Shown piece after piece: positions 14,934 to 22,526 of a stretch of DNA of 26,778 nt. Every line of letters begins with the position of its first letter. Within the stretch, counting starts at the first letter, position 1. The DNA is from JANLQX01 sp031368095 (GTDB lineage Bacteria > Actinomycetota > Acidimicrobiia > Acidimicrobiales > JANYDT01), in assembly GCA_031368095.1 (NCBI GenBank), contig JANLQX010000449.1, forward strand, positions 1 through 26,778, given 5' to 3'. A program made the position numbers and the translations under genes. The notes beneath the pieces were generated by a model. That model was not told the origin of the DNA. It saw nothing but the letters and a program-made list of their open reading frames with translations, and ran no database searches.

Positions 14934-15680
14934 TCAGCAGTTCGACGTCGCGAGGGCCCGCAGCATCCGGAGGCTGGCCTCGTCGTCGAGTTCAACCAGG
15001 AACGTGTCGAGTGCCCGGGGCCCCTCGGAATGCACGTCGGCGGCCAACACGTTGGCGCCCAGCCCGTGGAGCGCGGCGGCGATCGACGCCAGCAGTCCCA
15101 CCTCGTCACGGGCCTCGACCTCGACCTTCCAGCGGCCGTGACCCATGGACACGACGCTGCGTACGGCGCATCCGTCGGGGAATGTCGTGGCCTCGGGTCG
15201 AACGGAATCGATGGCCAACGCCGCTCGAAGGGCCTGACCGATGAACGGGAAGTCGGGTTCGCCGCTGCTCGGGAGCGTTCGGGCGCTCACCCGCAACCGC
15301 TGCAGTGCCAGGCGGTGGGTGGCCCAGGTGGCGATGCGCGCATCGTCGATCGAGAGCTCGTAGTCGGCAAGCACCCCTGCCGTGGTCGCTAGGAGGCCCG
15401 GTCGATCGGCGGCGACAACGCTCAACTCCCAGTCGGAGAGTCCCGAGACGATCCGGATACGAACCTCGTTCACCGCCAGCCCGGGGGCCAGCAGCACGAT
15501 GTCCGTCGCCAGGCCGGCGACCGACGTGCTTTCCCACCATGGCGCCGGAGCATCATCGAGGAGCGCCTCGGCGGTGGCCCGCACGATGCCTTTGGCGACG
15601 GCGCGAGCGATCACTTCGTCTCGAACCGCATGGTTGACGAATGAGCCGCCGGAAGGATTCGCAAAGACCATCTCTGGCAT
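14934..15680 (-). CDS. tandem ACT-domain protein resembling the GlnD C-terminus
   Basis: A 248-residue protein with two ACT domains, small ligand-binding modules that usually sense amino acids. The first reads LSVVAADRPGLLATTAG followed by VLADYELSIDDARIATW (about 88-125). The second reads VEVEARDEVGLLASIAAALH then GLGANVLAADVHSEGPRALDTFLVEL, placed at the C-terminus. The spacing and wording match the tandem ACT end of PII uridylyltransferase (GlnD). There is no nucleotidyltransferase or HD domain, and the first ~80 residues (VFANPSGGSFVNHAVRDEVIARAVAKG) are unrecognised. It may be a stand-alone nitrogen or amino-acid sensor, but its partner is unknown. Start ATG 15680 or 15671 (MVFANP). It is divergent from the HelR-type gene across 15681-15860. 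Confidence 0.75.
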   Translation of the reverse strand: MPEMVFANPSGGSFVNHAVRDEVIARAVAKGIVRATAEALLDDAPAPWWESTSVAGLATDIVLLAPGLAVNEVRIRIVSGLSDWELSVVAADRPGLLATTAGVLADYELSIDDARIATWATHRLALQRLRVSARTLPSSGEPDFPFIGQALRAALAIDSVRPEATTFPDGCAVRSVVSMGHGRWKVEVEARDEVGLLASIAAALHGLGANVLAADVHSEGPRALDTFLVELDDEASLRMLRALATSNC

Positions 15681-15860
15681 CTTCGGCGCGCTCGATTTCC
15701 GGGGTGTTTCCCAGCTGTGCCGTGGCGCGAACGTTTCGCCTCACGAACTCGGTCGGTGCGGCCGAGGCCGCTCGGGCGTCGAGTAGCTTCGTTGCGCCGG
15801 TTTTTCGACAGATCACGCCGCCAGATCCAGTCGCCGTCGAAACCGACCGAAGGATGGTTT
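15681..15860. promoter_or_regulatory. divergent promoter region with a 14-base palindrome
   Basis: This 180-base gap separates the outward-facing ACT and HelR-type genes and should hold both promoters. It contains the palindrome GCGGCC-GA-GGCCGC at 15758-15771. An AAGGA at 15850-15854 lies six bases before the HelR-type GTG start. I compared it by eye with the rifampicin-associated element (a GC-rich inverted repeat around GGGGCTTGC/GGCAAGGCCCC) known upstream of some rifamycin-response genes and did not find it. No convincing -35/-10 pair could be fixed. Confidence 0.4.
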
Positions 15861-18071
15861 GTGTCTCAGCACCCCGAGTTCGCCACCGAGCAGGCTTACC
15901 TGCTTTGGGCCTACGAATGCCTTGAATCGATGCGCGATGCCGCACGACTGCTGCAGTATTCCGTTGAAACCGGTCCCGGAGGAACCCACCAGGCCCGCTT
16001 CGAGCGCGACGTGGTGGAGGACCGGGCCATGGACCGACTCGCCCGCCTGCAGATCGGCGGCGAGTCGTTGTTGTTCGGCCGGATCGATCGCATCGGTGAT
16101 GACGGTCCCGGAACAGGCGAGCGGTTCTATATCGGCCGTCTCCCCGTTTCCGACAAGGAACAGAACGCCGTCGTCGTCGACTGGCGGGCCCCGATGGCCG
16201 AGTCGTTCTACCGGTCCACCGGGGCGGAACCGCTCGGTTTGGAACGCCGCCGTCACTTCGCCACGGAAGCCGAGCGCCTCGTCGGCATCGACGACGAGGT
16301 CTTCTCCCTGGCCCGTCTGGAACACGACAGCGGCGACGGGCTCGTTGGTACCGGCGCGCTGCTTTCCGCCCTCGGACGCGCTCGTCGGGGTCAGATGCGC
16401 GACATCGTCGCCACCATCCAGCGCGAGCAGGACGAAATCATCCGGTCCCCGCTGCCCGGCGCGCTGGTTGTCCAGGGCGGCCCCGGAACGGGTAAAACCG
16501 CCGTTGCCCTGCATCGCACGGCGTACTTGCTCTATAGCCACCGGTTCCCTCTCGAGCGCCAAGGCGTGCTCGTCGTCGGTCCGAGCCGCCTGTTCATTCG
16601 CTATATCGGTCGAGTGCTTCCCGCTTTGGGTGAGCACGCCGTGGAGCTGGCCTCGATCGACGATCTCGTTGCCGACGTTGCCGTCCGGGCCACCGAGAGC
16701 CACGAAACGGCTCGGGTCAAAGGCGACGTTCGGATGGCAGCACTGATTCGACGCGCCGTCCTGACCCGTCAGCGCGTGCCCCGAGAACCGGTGCGGATCC
16801 GGTTCGGCGTCACCGAGCTGATCATCAGTGTCGAGGAACTCAACGACATCCTCCAGACGGTCAAGCGGGCCCATCGGGTCCACAACGCGGCCCGCAAGCA
16901 GCTCCAAAGCTTGTTCTGCGACCGTCTGGCGGAGCGGTACCGCGAGGCCCTCGCTCGCTTCGACCGCGACACGATCACCTTCGACCGGGCGTCCATTGTG
17001 AGCCAGCTGAAGCGCAACGACGATGTGCGAGCAATCCTTGAGCGCATGTGGCCGTGGCTCACGCCCACGGTGCTCCTGCGGGACCTCTTCGGTGCTCCCG
17101 CGCTGATCAAGGTGGCGGCCCGGGACTCGCTCACCGAGACCGAACAACGCGCCTTGGTGCGTCCCCGTGGCGAATCGATCGAAGACGTTCGATGGACCTC
17201 GGCCGACATCGCCCTTCTCGACGAGGCCTCGACGTTCCTGGGGGCGCTGCCCCCCAACGCTCATGTCCCCGGTTCGGCTCCGGTTCCCGCGATCGTGCCC
17301 GGCCAGCACCGCGGCGTGCGGGCCAACGATCCTCATGAGGAAGGCATTCGCACCTATGGCCACCTCGTGGTCGACGAGGCCCAGGACCTTTCGCCGATGC
17401 AGCTGCGCATGCTTGGTCGCCGGTCGCTGAACGGTTCTATGACCGTCGTCGGCGACATTGGTCAGGCCACGGGCATGTGGGCGCCGAAGAGCTGGGACGA
17501 AGTTCTTGCTCATCTCCCGGTCAAACGCACCCGTCTGGTCGAGCTCACCGTTGGGTATCGCGCTCCGGCCGAGGTCATGGACCTCGCCGCCCGTGTCCTC
17601 GCCGTCGCCGCCCCCGACCTTGCCGTTCCCCGTTCGGTTCGGACCCAGGGAAGCCCGCCCGTCTTCGTGTTCTCCGAACCCGAGGAGCCACTCGTGGTGG
17701 CCGTGGCCCGAGCACTACGGGACTTGAAGGCCGACCTTGGCGACGGCACCGTTGGGGTCCTCTGCCCGACTGACCTGGTCGGGCCGGTTTCTGACGAGTT
17801 GAACCGACAAGGCATCGAACTCGACCCGAACGGCAGTATGGGTGACGGCATCGGTGTCCTTCCGGTCGCCTCGGCCAAGGGTCTGGAATTCGATGGCGTC
17901 GTCGTCGTTGAACCGGCCCGGATCGTGCGCGAGGCCGCCCAGGGCCTGCGGGCGCTCTACGTGGCAATCACCCGCACGACCCGCCTGCTGTCGATCGTTT
18001 CCAGCGAACCGCTCCCCGACGTACTCATGGCGCCGACGCCGGTCGACGCCGACGCCACCGTCGGCGGCTGA
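15861..18071 (+). CDS. helR: HelD/HelR-family RNA polymerase recycling ATPase
   Basis: This is a superfamily-1 (UvrD/Rep-like) ATPase that does not act as a classical helicase. HelD/HelR proteins insert arms into RNA polymerase, release it from DNA and, in actinomycetes, can displace rifamycins. The 736-residue length from GTG 15861 fits the actinobacterial class. Family marks are the N-terminal EQAYLLWAYECLESMRDAAR, then VVDWRAPMAESFYRST and LERRRHF. Next come Walker A GGPGTGKT (206-213, K212), VGPSRLFIRYIGRVLPALGE, DEAQD (505-509), GDIGQATG, TVGYRAPAEV, AKGLEFDGVVVVEP (672-685) and YVAITRTTRLL. All ATPase motifs are intact. The start is set by AAGGA six bases upstream; a longer in-frame reading to 15717 adds non-protein-like Arg-rich residues. 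It is followed after 6 bases by a PPOX flavoprotein. Confidence 0.88.
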   Translation: MSQHPEFATEQAYLLWAYECLESMRDAARLLQYSVETGPGGTHQARFERDVVEDRAMDRLARLQIGGESLLFGRIDRIGDDGPGTGERFYIGRLPVSDKEQNAVVVDWRAPMAESFYRSTGAEPLGLERRRHFATEAERLVGIDDEVFSLARLEHDSGDGLVGTGALLSALGRARRGQMRDIVATIQREQDEIIRSPLPGALVVQGGPGTGKTAVALHRTAYLLYSHRFPLERQGVLVVGPSRLFIRYIGRVLPALGEHAVELASIDDLVADVAVRATESHETARVKGDVRMAALIRRAVLTRQRVPREPVRIRFGVTELIISVEELNDILQTVKRAHRVHNAARKQLQSLFCDRLAERYREALARFDRDTITFDRASIVSQLKRNDDVRAILERMWPWLTPTVLLRDLFGAPALIKVAARDSLTETEQRALVRPRGESIEDVRWTSADIALLDEASTFLGALPPNAHVPGSAPVPAIVPGQHRGVRANDPHEEGIRTYGHLVVDEAQDLSPMQLRMLGRRSLNGSMTVVGDIGQATGMWAPKSWDEVLAHLPVKRTRLVELTVGYRAPAEVMDLAARVLAVAAPDLAVPRSVRTQGSPPVFVFSEPEEPLVVAVARALRDLKADLGDGTVGVLCPTDLVGPVSDELNRQGIELDPNGSMGDGIGVLPVASAKGLEFDGVVVVEPARIVREAAQGLRALYVAITRTTRLLSIVSSEPLPDVLMAPTPVDADATVGG

Positions 18072-18077
18072 GCACCC

Positions 18078-18476
18078 GTGGCCCGGACGCCGGCCGAGCT
18101 TCGACCGTCAGAGCTGGCGTTCCTGGCCGAGCGACACCTCGCCACCCTCACCACCCTTCGCGCCGACGGAACGCCCCATGTGGTGCCCGTCGGGTTCACC
18201 TTCGATACCGAGCGAGGCCTAGCTCGGGTCATCTGTTCCGACGGTACTCAGAAGGTCGCCAATGTCGAACGGTCGCCGTCGGTCGTCCTGTGCCAGGTCA
18301 GTGGCGCAGCGTGGCTGGCGCTCGAAGGCCGGGCCCTGGTGGCCCGCAGTTCAGATGCGGTGGCCGAAGGGGAACGCCGGTACACCGAGCGCTACCAGGC
18401 GCCCCGACCCAACGACCGCCGGGTCGTCATCGAGATCACTGTCGAACGCATCCTCGGAAAAGGGCCGACCGGATAG
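18078..18476 (+). CDS. PPOX-class flavin/F420-dependent enzyme
   Basis: A 132-residue split-barrel protein of the pyridoxamine 5'-phosphate oxidase superfamily. The pattern LAERHLATLTTLRADGTPHVVPVGFTFD is that of the small actinobacterial F420- or FMN-dependent PPOX enzymes. DGTQKVANVERSPSVVLCQV and WLALEGRALV follow. Members bind a deazaflavin, flavin or haem-type ligand; which one applies here, and the substrate, cannot be told from sequence. It starts with GTG 6 bases after the helR-type stop and is probably cotranscribed. Its last codons and TAG stop lie inside a 28-base sequence that recurs 55 bases downstream, so the gene's 3' end has been locally duplicated. Confidence 0.82.
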   Translation: MARTPAELRPSELAFLAERHLATLTTLRADGTPHVVPVGFTFDTERGLARVICSDGTQKVANVERSPSVVLCQVSGAAWLALEGRALVARSSDAVAEGERRYTERYQAPRPNDRRVVIEITVERILGKGPTG

Positions 18477-18536
18477 CGGCTCTGTTGGATGGGTGCCGCT
18501 GGTGGTCTTCGGAAAAGGGTCGACCGGATAGCGGCT
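18454..18536. repeat. 28-base direct repeat (two copies, 55-base period) at PPOX 3' end and rplM leader
   Basis: Copy 1 occupies 18454-18481 and copy 2 occupies 18509-18536. Both read TCGGAAAAGGG-Y-CGACCGGATAGCGGCT with a single C/T difference. Copy 1 contains the final codons and stop of the PPOX gene; copy 2 is in the untranslated region before rplM. The intervening 27 bases (from CTGTTGGATGGG to GGTGGTCT) are present once. It reads as a tandem duplication that truncated or slipped. Confidence 0.85.
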
Positions 18537-18634
18537 ATTGTCTTCCGGCCCTGTGTTCGCGGGGTTCGTGCGTCCCTCCATCGGTCGAAAGCCGTGTGGT
18601 TACGCCAAGTATGACCAGGACGAGGATCGAAACG

Positions 18635-19084
18635 GTGTCGACGTTTACCCCGAAAACTTCAGATATTCAGCGTGCGTGGCTCGAAGTCGACGCCACGGAC
18701 ATGACTCTTGGCCGCTTGGCGACCGAGGTGGCGACACGTCTGCGTGGCAAGCACAAGGCGATCTTCACGCCCCATGTCGACACCGGTGACCACGTGATCA
18801 TCATCAACGCCGAAAAGGTTGCCTTCGACACCAAGAAGGCCGACGCCACCTTCTACCACCGCTACTCCGGCTACCCGGGTGGCCACCGCAGCCGCTCGTA
18901 CAGCGAAATGCTGGCCACCAAGCCCGAAGAGCTCCTGCGCATCACCATCAAAGGCATGCTCCCGAAGAACTCGCTCGGCCGCCAGATGATCAAGAAGCTG
19001 AAGGTCTACGCAGGCCCCACGCATCCCCACGGTGCCCAAGCGCCGACCAAGGTCGATTTTCCCCAGGCCCGCCGGGCCTCCTGA
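18635..19084 (+). CDS. rplM: 50S ribosomal protein L13
   Basis: L13 is an early-assembly protein of the large ribosomal subunit. The GTG at 18635 gives 149 residues beginning VSTFTPKTSDIQRAWLEVDA, which aligns with the usual L13 N-terminus, and GAGGA lies 8 bases upstream. An in-frame ATG at 18611 would add eight residues (TRTRIET) not expected in the family. Signature parts are LGRLATEVATRLRGKHK, HVDTGDHVIIINAEKV, YHRYSGYPGG and MLPKNSLGRQMIKKLKVYAG. It is followed after 13 bases by rpsI, the nearly universal pairing. Confidence 0.97.
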   Translation: MSTFTPKTSDIQRAWLEVDATDMTLGRLATEVATRLRGKHKAIFTPHVDTGDHVIIINAEKVAFDTKKADATFYHRYSGYPGGHRSRSYSEMLATKPEELLRITIKGMLPKNSLGRQMIKKLKVYAGPTHPHGAQAPTKVDFPQARRAS

Positions 19085-19097
19085 GCTGGAGCACAAA

Positions 19098-19490
19098 ATG
19101 TCCCTTCCTCTCGTCCAGGCCACCGGCCGTCGTAAGCGCGCTGTCGCCCGGGTCAGTGTCCGTAACGGCACCGGCATCATCGTCATCAACGACCGTCCGA
19201 TCATCGAGTACCTCCCGTCGGAGCTCCTACGCATGATCGCCACCGAGCCGCTGCGGCTCACCGAAACCCTCGAAGCGTTCGACATCAACGTCACGATGGA
19301 CGGCGGCGGTGTGTCCGGCCAGGCCGGCGCCCTTCGTCTCGGCATCGCTCGAGCCCTGATCGAACTCGATCCCGAGCGTCGCCCGGCGCTGAAGAAGGCT
19401 GGCTTCCTGACTCGTGACGATCGCAAGAAGGAATCCAAGAAGTACGGCCTCAAGAAGGCCCGTAAGGCACCGCAGTACTCGAAGCGCTAA
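19098..19490 (+). CDS. rpsI: 30S ribosomal protein S9
   Basis: S9 sits in the small-subunit head with its basic tail reaching the P-site tRNA. From ATG 19098 (GGAG seven bases upstream) it is 130 residues. Markers are ATGRRKRAVARVSVRNGTG near the N-terminus, GGGVSGQAGALRLGIARAL in the middle and the invariant tail KKARKAPQYSKR. It is the second gene of the rplM-rpsI operon; a strong hairpin follows the stop. Confidence 0.98.
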   Translation: MSLPLVQATGRRKRAVARVSVRNGTGIIVINDRPIIEYLPSELLRMIATEPLRLTETLEAFDINVTMDGGGVSGQAGALRLGIARALIELDPERRPALKKAGFLTRDDRKKESKKYGLKKARKAPQYSKR

Positions 19491-19517
19491 ACGCGCTCAG
19501 CTGCAGTACCCGTGCCC

Positions 19518-19551
19518 ACGGCCCTCGGAGCGATTCTCGCCCGGGGGCCGT
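19518..19551 (+). terminator. terminator-like hairpin after rpsI
   Basis: ACGGCCCTCGG and CCGGGGGCCGT form an 11-base-pair stem with one G-T pair and a 12-base loop. It begins 27 bases past the rpsI stop and is followed 19 bases later by CCCTTTTC rather than a clean T-run. It most likely ends most rplM-rpsI transcripts before glmM. Confidence 0.65.
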
Positions 19552-19614
19552 CGTGCGTCACGGTGTCCCTTTTCGCCGAGCGCACGAGCGCCCGTGGTGT
19601 GATGCGAGGTAGTC

Positions 19615-20988
19615 GTGGGTGTTCGTTTCGGTACTGACGGAGTGCGCGGGTTGGCCAATGTGGAGGTCACGCCCGAATTGGCGCTGGCCCTCGGTCGAGC
19701 CGCGTCGCGGGTGCTCGGCGCTGGCGCGTCGCACGCCCGGGTGATGGTCGGGGTTGACTCCCGTCGCTCCGGTGAATTGTTGGCGGCGGCGTTGTCGGCG
19801 GGCATGGCGTCTGAAGGTCTCGACGTAATCGACCTCGGGATCGTGCCCACGCCGGCCGTCGCTCTCGCCGCCCAACGTGACCACGTGGTGGGAGCGATGA
19901 TCTCGGCGTCGCATAACCCGTTTGCCGACAACGGCATCAAGTTCTTCGCGCCCGGCGGGGCGAAACTGCCCGACGCCGTGGAGGCCCACATCGAGTCGGA
20001 GCTGGACCGGATCCTCAGTGGTGAAGGCTCCCACGCAGCACACGGCGGATCACCACGTAGCGGTGCCGACGTCGGGCGGATTGTGCGTGACCCCGCCTTT
20101 ATCGATACCTACGTGGGGCATGTGGCTGGGGCGCTGGAAGGCCGCCGCCTCCATGGTCTGCGGGTTGTTCTCGACACCGCGAACGGGGCCGCGTCGCAAG
20201 CCGCCCCGGCGGTGTTCCGTACCCTGGGCGCCGACGTCGTCGTCATTCACAACACGCCCGACGGTACCAACATCAACGCCGCGTGCGGATCCACGCATCC
20301 GGAGTCGCTCCAGGAAGCCGTGCGCGCCCACGGTGCCGCGGCCGGGTTCGCCTTCGACGGTGACGCCGACCGGATGCTGGCCGTGGATGCGAACGGAACC
20401 GTGGTCGACGGCGACCAGATTCTCGCCATGCTGGCGGTCGATCGGCGGGCTAGATCTCGTTTGACCCACGACACGGTCGTCGTCACGGTTATGACCAACC
20501 TCGGCTTTCGCCTGGCGATGGCCGAGCAGGGAGTGACCGTCGTCGATACGGCGGTGGGTGATCGCTATGTCCTGGAGGCCATGGTCGCCGGCGGGTTCGT
20601 CCTCGGCGGCGAACAGTCCGGTCACGTGATCAACGCCGATATCGCCACCACCGGCGACGGCACGCTCAGCGCGGTGCTGGTCGCCGATCTTTTGGTGCGC
20701 TCCGGCCGTTCACTGGCCGATCTGGGAACCGTCATGACACGCCTTCCCCAGGTGTTGCGCAACGTGACCGGGGTGGACCGGGCCCGGCTCGAAGCAGCCG
20801 AGGAACTGTGGGACGACGTCCGCACCGTCGAGGCCGAACTGGCGGGCCGTGGCCGCGTGCTTCTCCGCCCGAGCGGCACCGAGGCACTCGTTCGCGTGAT
20901 GGTCGAAGCACCGACCCACGAAGTCGCCGTCGCCGTCGCCAGTCGCCTGTGCCAGACCGTCGAACGAGTCCTCGGCCCGGCCTCCTGA
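19615..20988 (+). CDS. glmM: phosphoglucosamine mutase
   Basis: GlmM interconverts glucosamine-6-phosphate and glucosamine-1-phosphate on the way to UDP-GlcNAc and peptidoglycan. The 457-residue protein starts at GTG 19615, with GAGG five bases upstream, as VGVRFGTDGVRGLAN. The catalytic phosphoserine is S99 in MISASHNP, the metal loop is DGDADR (249-254), sugar-binding GGEQSGH follows, and the phosphate-binding loop is RPSGTEALVRV near the C-terminus. All four active-site loops are intact. Its position after rplM-rpsI is the standard actinobacterial order. The glmS often found before acpS is absent from the window. Confidence 0.96.
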   Translation: MGVRFGTDGVRGLANVEVTPELALALGRAASRVLGAGASHARVMVGVDSRRSGELLAAALSAGMASEGLDVIDLGIVPTPAVALAAQRDHVVGAMISASHNPFADNGIKFFAPGGAKLPDAVEAHIESELDRILSGEGSHAAHGGSPRSGADVGRIVRDPAFIDTYVGHVAGALEGRRLHGLRVVLDTANGAASQAAPAVFRTLGADVVVIHNTPDGTNINAACGSTHPESLQEAVRAHGAAAGFAFDGDADRMLAVDANGTVVDGDQILAMLAVDRRARSRLTHDTVVVTVMTNLGFRLAMAEQGVTVVDTAVGDRYVLEAMVAGGFVLGGEQSGHVINADIATTGDGTLSAVLVADLLVRSGRSLADLGTVMTRLPQVLRNVTGVDRARLEAAEELWDDVRTVEAELAGRGRVLLRPSGTEALVRVMVEAPTHEVAVAVASRLCQTVERVLGPAS

Positions 20989-21058
20989 ACCTTCGGACGA
21001 GCCTCGGGACGAGAGGACCTGCTCAAGGCTGGTTCGGGGGGCGCCGATGAAGCGCTGA

Positions 21059-22399
21059 GTGGACGTTCAACGCCTCATCCCGACGAACCTCCGTCCCCCG
21101 GCAACAGCGCGCGATCTCGACATCGATATTCAGCTGATCGAGGACCTGTTCCTCCGACGTGGACTTCGCACCGAGCGGTCGAGCATCCGGCGCGTGGCCG
21201 GCGAAATTGGGATGTCGCCGTCGATCGTGACCACGGTGTTCGAGGACCTGCGCTCGCGCCAGTACCTCGACGTCCTCAAGCTCGAAGGAAACGACTACCA
21301 CTACTCACTGACCGAACGTGGCCGTGATCGCGCCGAGGCGTCGTACAACCGCTGTGCCTACTCCGGTATCGCGCCCGTGAGCCTCGCCCGGTATCAAGAG
21401 ATATGTACCGAGCTGCGGGCGGAGGTCGACGTGAACTCGGCCATCGTCAACGCTGCCTTCTCCGACCTCGTGCTCGCCCAGCGGACGATCGATCGCATCG
21501 GTCCGGCCTTCGCCGCCCAGCAGTCGATCTTCTTCTACGGACCGTCGGGTACCGGCAAGACGTCGCTCTCCGAGCGGCTCGTGCGCATGTACAACGATTG
21601 GATCGTGGTGCCGCATGCCGTCGAGATCGACGGATCGATCATCACCGTGTTCGACCCGACACTCCATACCCCTGTCAGCAATCAACCGGCCGGATTCGAT
21701 CCCCGCTGGGTGGTGTGCGAACGGCCTCTCGTAATTGCCGGTGGCGAGCTCGAACTCTCGATGCTGCAGCTGAAGCGTGATCCGATTTCCAAGGTGTACT
21801 CGGCGCCGTTGCAAATGAAGGCCAACAATGGCGTGCTCCTGATCGACGACTTCGGCCGTCAGCTCATTGCGCCGGGAGCGTTGTTGAACCGTTGGATCGT
21901 GCCGCTCGAACGGCGCATCGACTACCTGTCGCTCGACAGCGGTCTCAAGTTCGCCATCCCGTTCGAGGTGCTCGTCGTCTTCTCGACCAACCTTGATCCG
22001 GCCCGTCTCGGTGACGATGCGTTCTTTCGTCGAATCCAGAACAAGATCTTCGTCGGGGCCACCACGACGGAGGAGTTCGACCGTATCGTGGAGATGGCGG
22101 CGGTGCGATTCGGACTTCATCTCGAATCCGATTCGGCCTGGCTCGTTCGCACCGTATGTCGGGAGTTCGGCCGAAGTCGCCTCTATCCGACCTATCCCCA
22201 TGACCTATTTCGCATCGTGAAGTCGATCTGCGACTACGAGCGATCGCCCTATGAGATCGACCGGTCCCGTCTGTGGCAGGCAGCCGAGCTCTACTTCACC
22301 GTCGGTTCGAGCGGCGACTGGAATGATGACCACGGCCTCGCGGCATCGTTCACCGCCGAGATGAACGGTTCCGAAGGCACCGTCGGCGCCACCGCCTGA
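21059..22399 (+). CDS. winged-helix/AAA+ ATPase of unknown role
   Basis: This 446-residue protein is not matched to a named gene. Residues about 25-95 look like a winged helix (SIRRVAGEIGMSPSIVTTVF, then EDLRSRQYLDVL and HYSLTERGRDRA, a TERG wing often seen in such folds). Residues about 145-420 are an AAA+ module: Walker A GPSGTGKT (161-168), Walker B GVLLIDDFGR (258-267), sensor-1 FSTN (N311), and an arginine-finger-like FFRR (322-325). The middle carries family-specific segments such as DPTLHTPVS and FDPRWVVCERPLVIAGGEL. ATPases of this general look occur near Flp/Tad pilus and secretion genes elsewhere, but none are here. It starts at GTG 21059 with a poor ribosome-binding site, 70 bases after glmM. 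Its position downstream of glmM is context only; function is unknown. Confidence 0.8.
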   Translation: MDVQRLIPTNLRPPATARDLDIDIQLIEDLFLRRGLRTERSSIRRVAGEIGMSPSIVTTVFEDLRSRQYLDVLKLEGNDYHYSLTERGRDRAEASYNRCAYSGIAPVSLARYQEICTELRAEVDVNSAIVNAAFSDLVLAQRTIDRIGPAFAAQQSIFFYGPSGTGKTSLSERLVRMYNDWIVVPHAVEIDGSIITVFDPTLHTPVSNQPAGFDPRWVVCERPLVIAGGELELSMLQLKRDPISKVYSAPLQMKANNGVLLIDDFGRQLIAPGALLNRWIVPLERRIDYLSLDSGLKFAIPFEVLVVFSTNLDPARLGDDAFFRRIQNKIFVGATTTEEFDRIVEMAAVRFGLHLESDSAWLVRTVCREFGRSRLYPTYPHDLFRIVKSICDYERSPYEIDRSRLWQAAELYFTVGSSGDWNDDHGLAASFTAEMNGSEGTVGATA

Positions 22400-22442
22400 C
22401 CCGCTCCGAAGCCGCATCGCCACGTGCGTTGCGAGAGAGGTT

Positions 22443-22490
22443 GCCCCCATAAATGTGGGCTCGTTACCTCGATTCGTCGTGTCGAGGTAA
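22443..22490. promoter_or_regulatory. two adjacent hairpins after the AAA+ ATPase gene
   Basis: The first is GCCCCCAT-AA-ATGTGGGC (22443-22460), an imperfect palindrome with one mismatch. The second is TTACCTCGA / TCGAGGTAA (22464-22472 and 22482-22490), nine perfect pairs with a nine-base loop. They lie in the 127-base gap between the AAA+ gene and the small hypothetical gene. They could be a terminator without a T-tract, an RNA processing site, or operators for the downstream gene. Confidence 0.45.
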
Positions 22491-22526
22491 ACAGCCGGCA
22501 ACGGCCGACCGGTAGCCTGGCTCGCC

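Noticed and set aside
14852..15109. N-terminal extension of the ABC exporter
   Set aside because: It is the ACT gene read in a different frame and is not membrane-protein-like; the ATG cluster at 14830-14851 fits the family.
15813..17513. 566-codon open frame on the minus strand, opposite the HelR-type gene
   Set aside because: It is antisense to a gene with complete ATPase motifs. Its translation shows no domain pattern, and long antisense frames are common in high-GC DNA.
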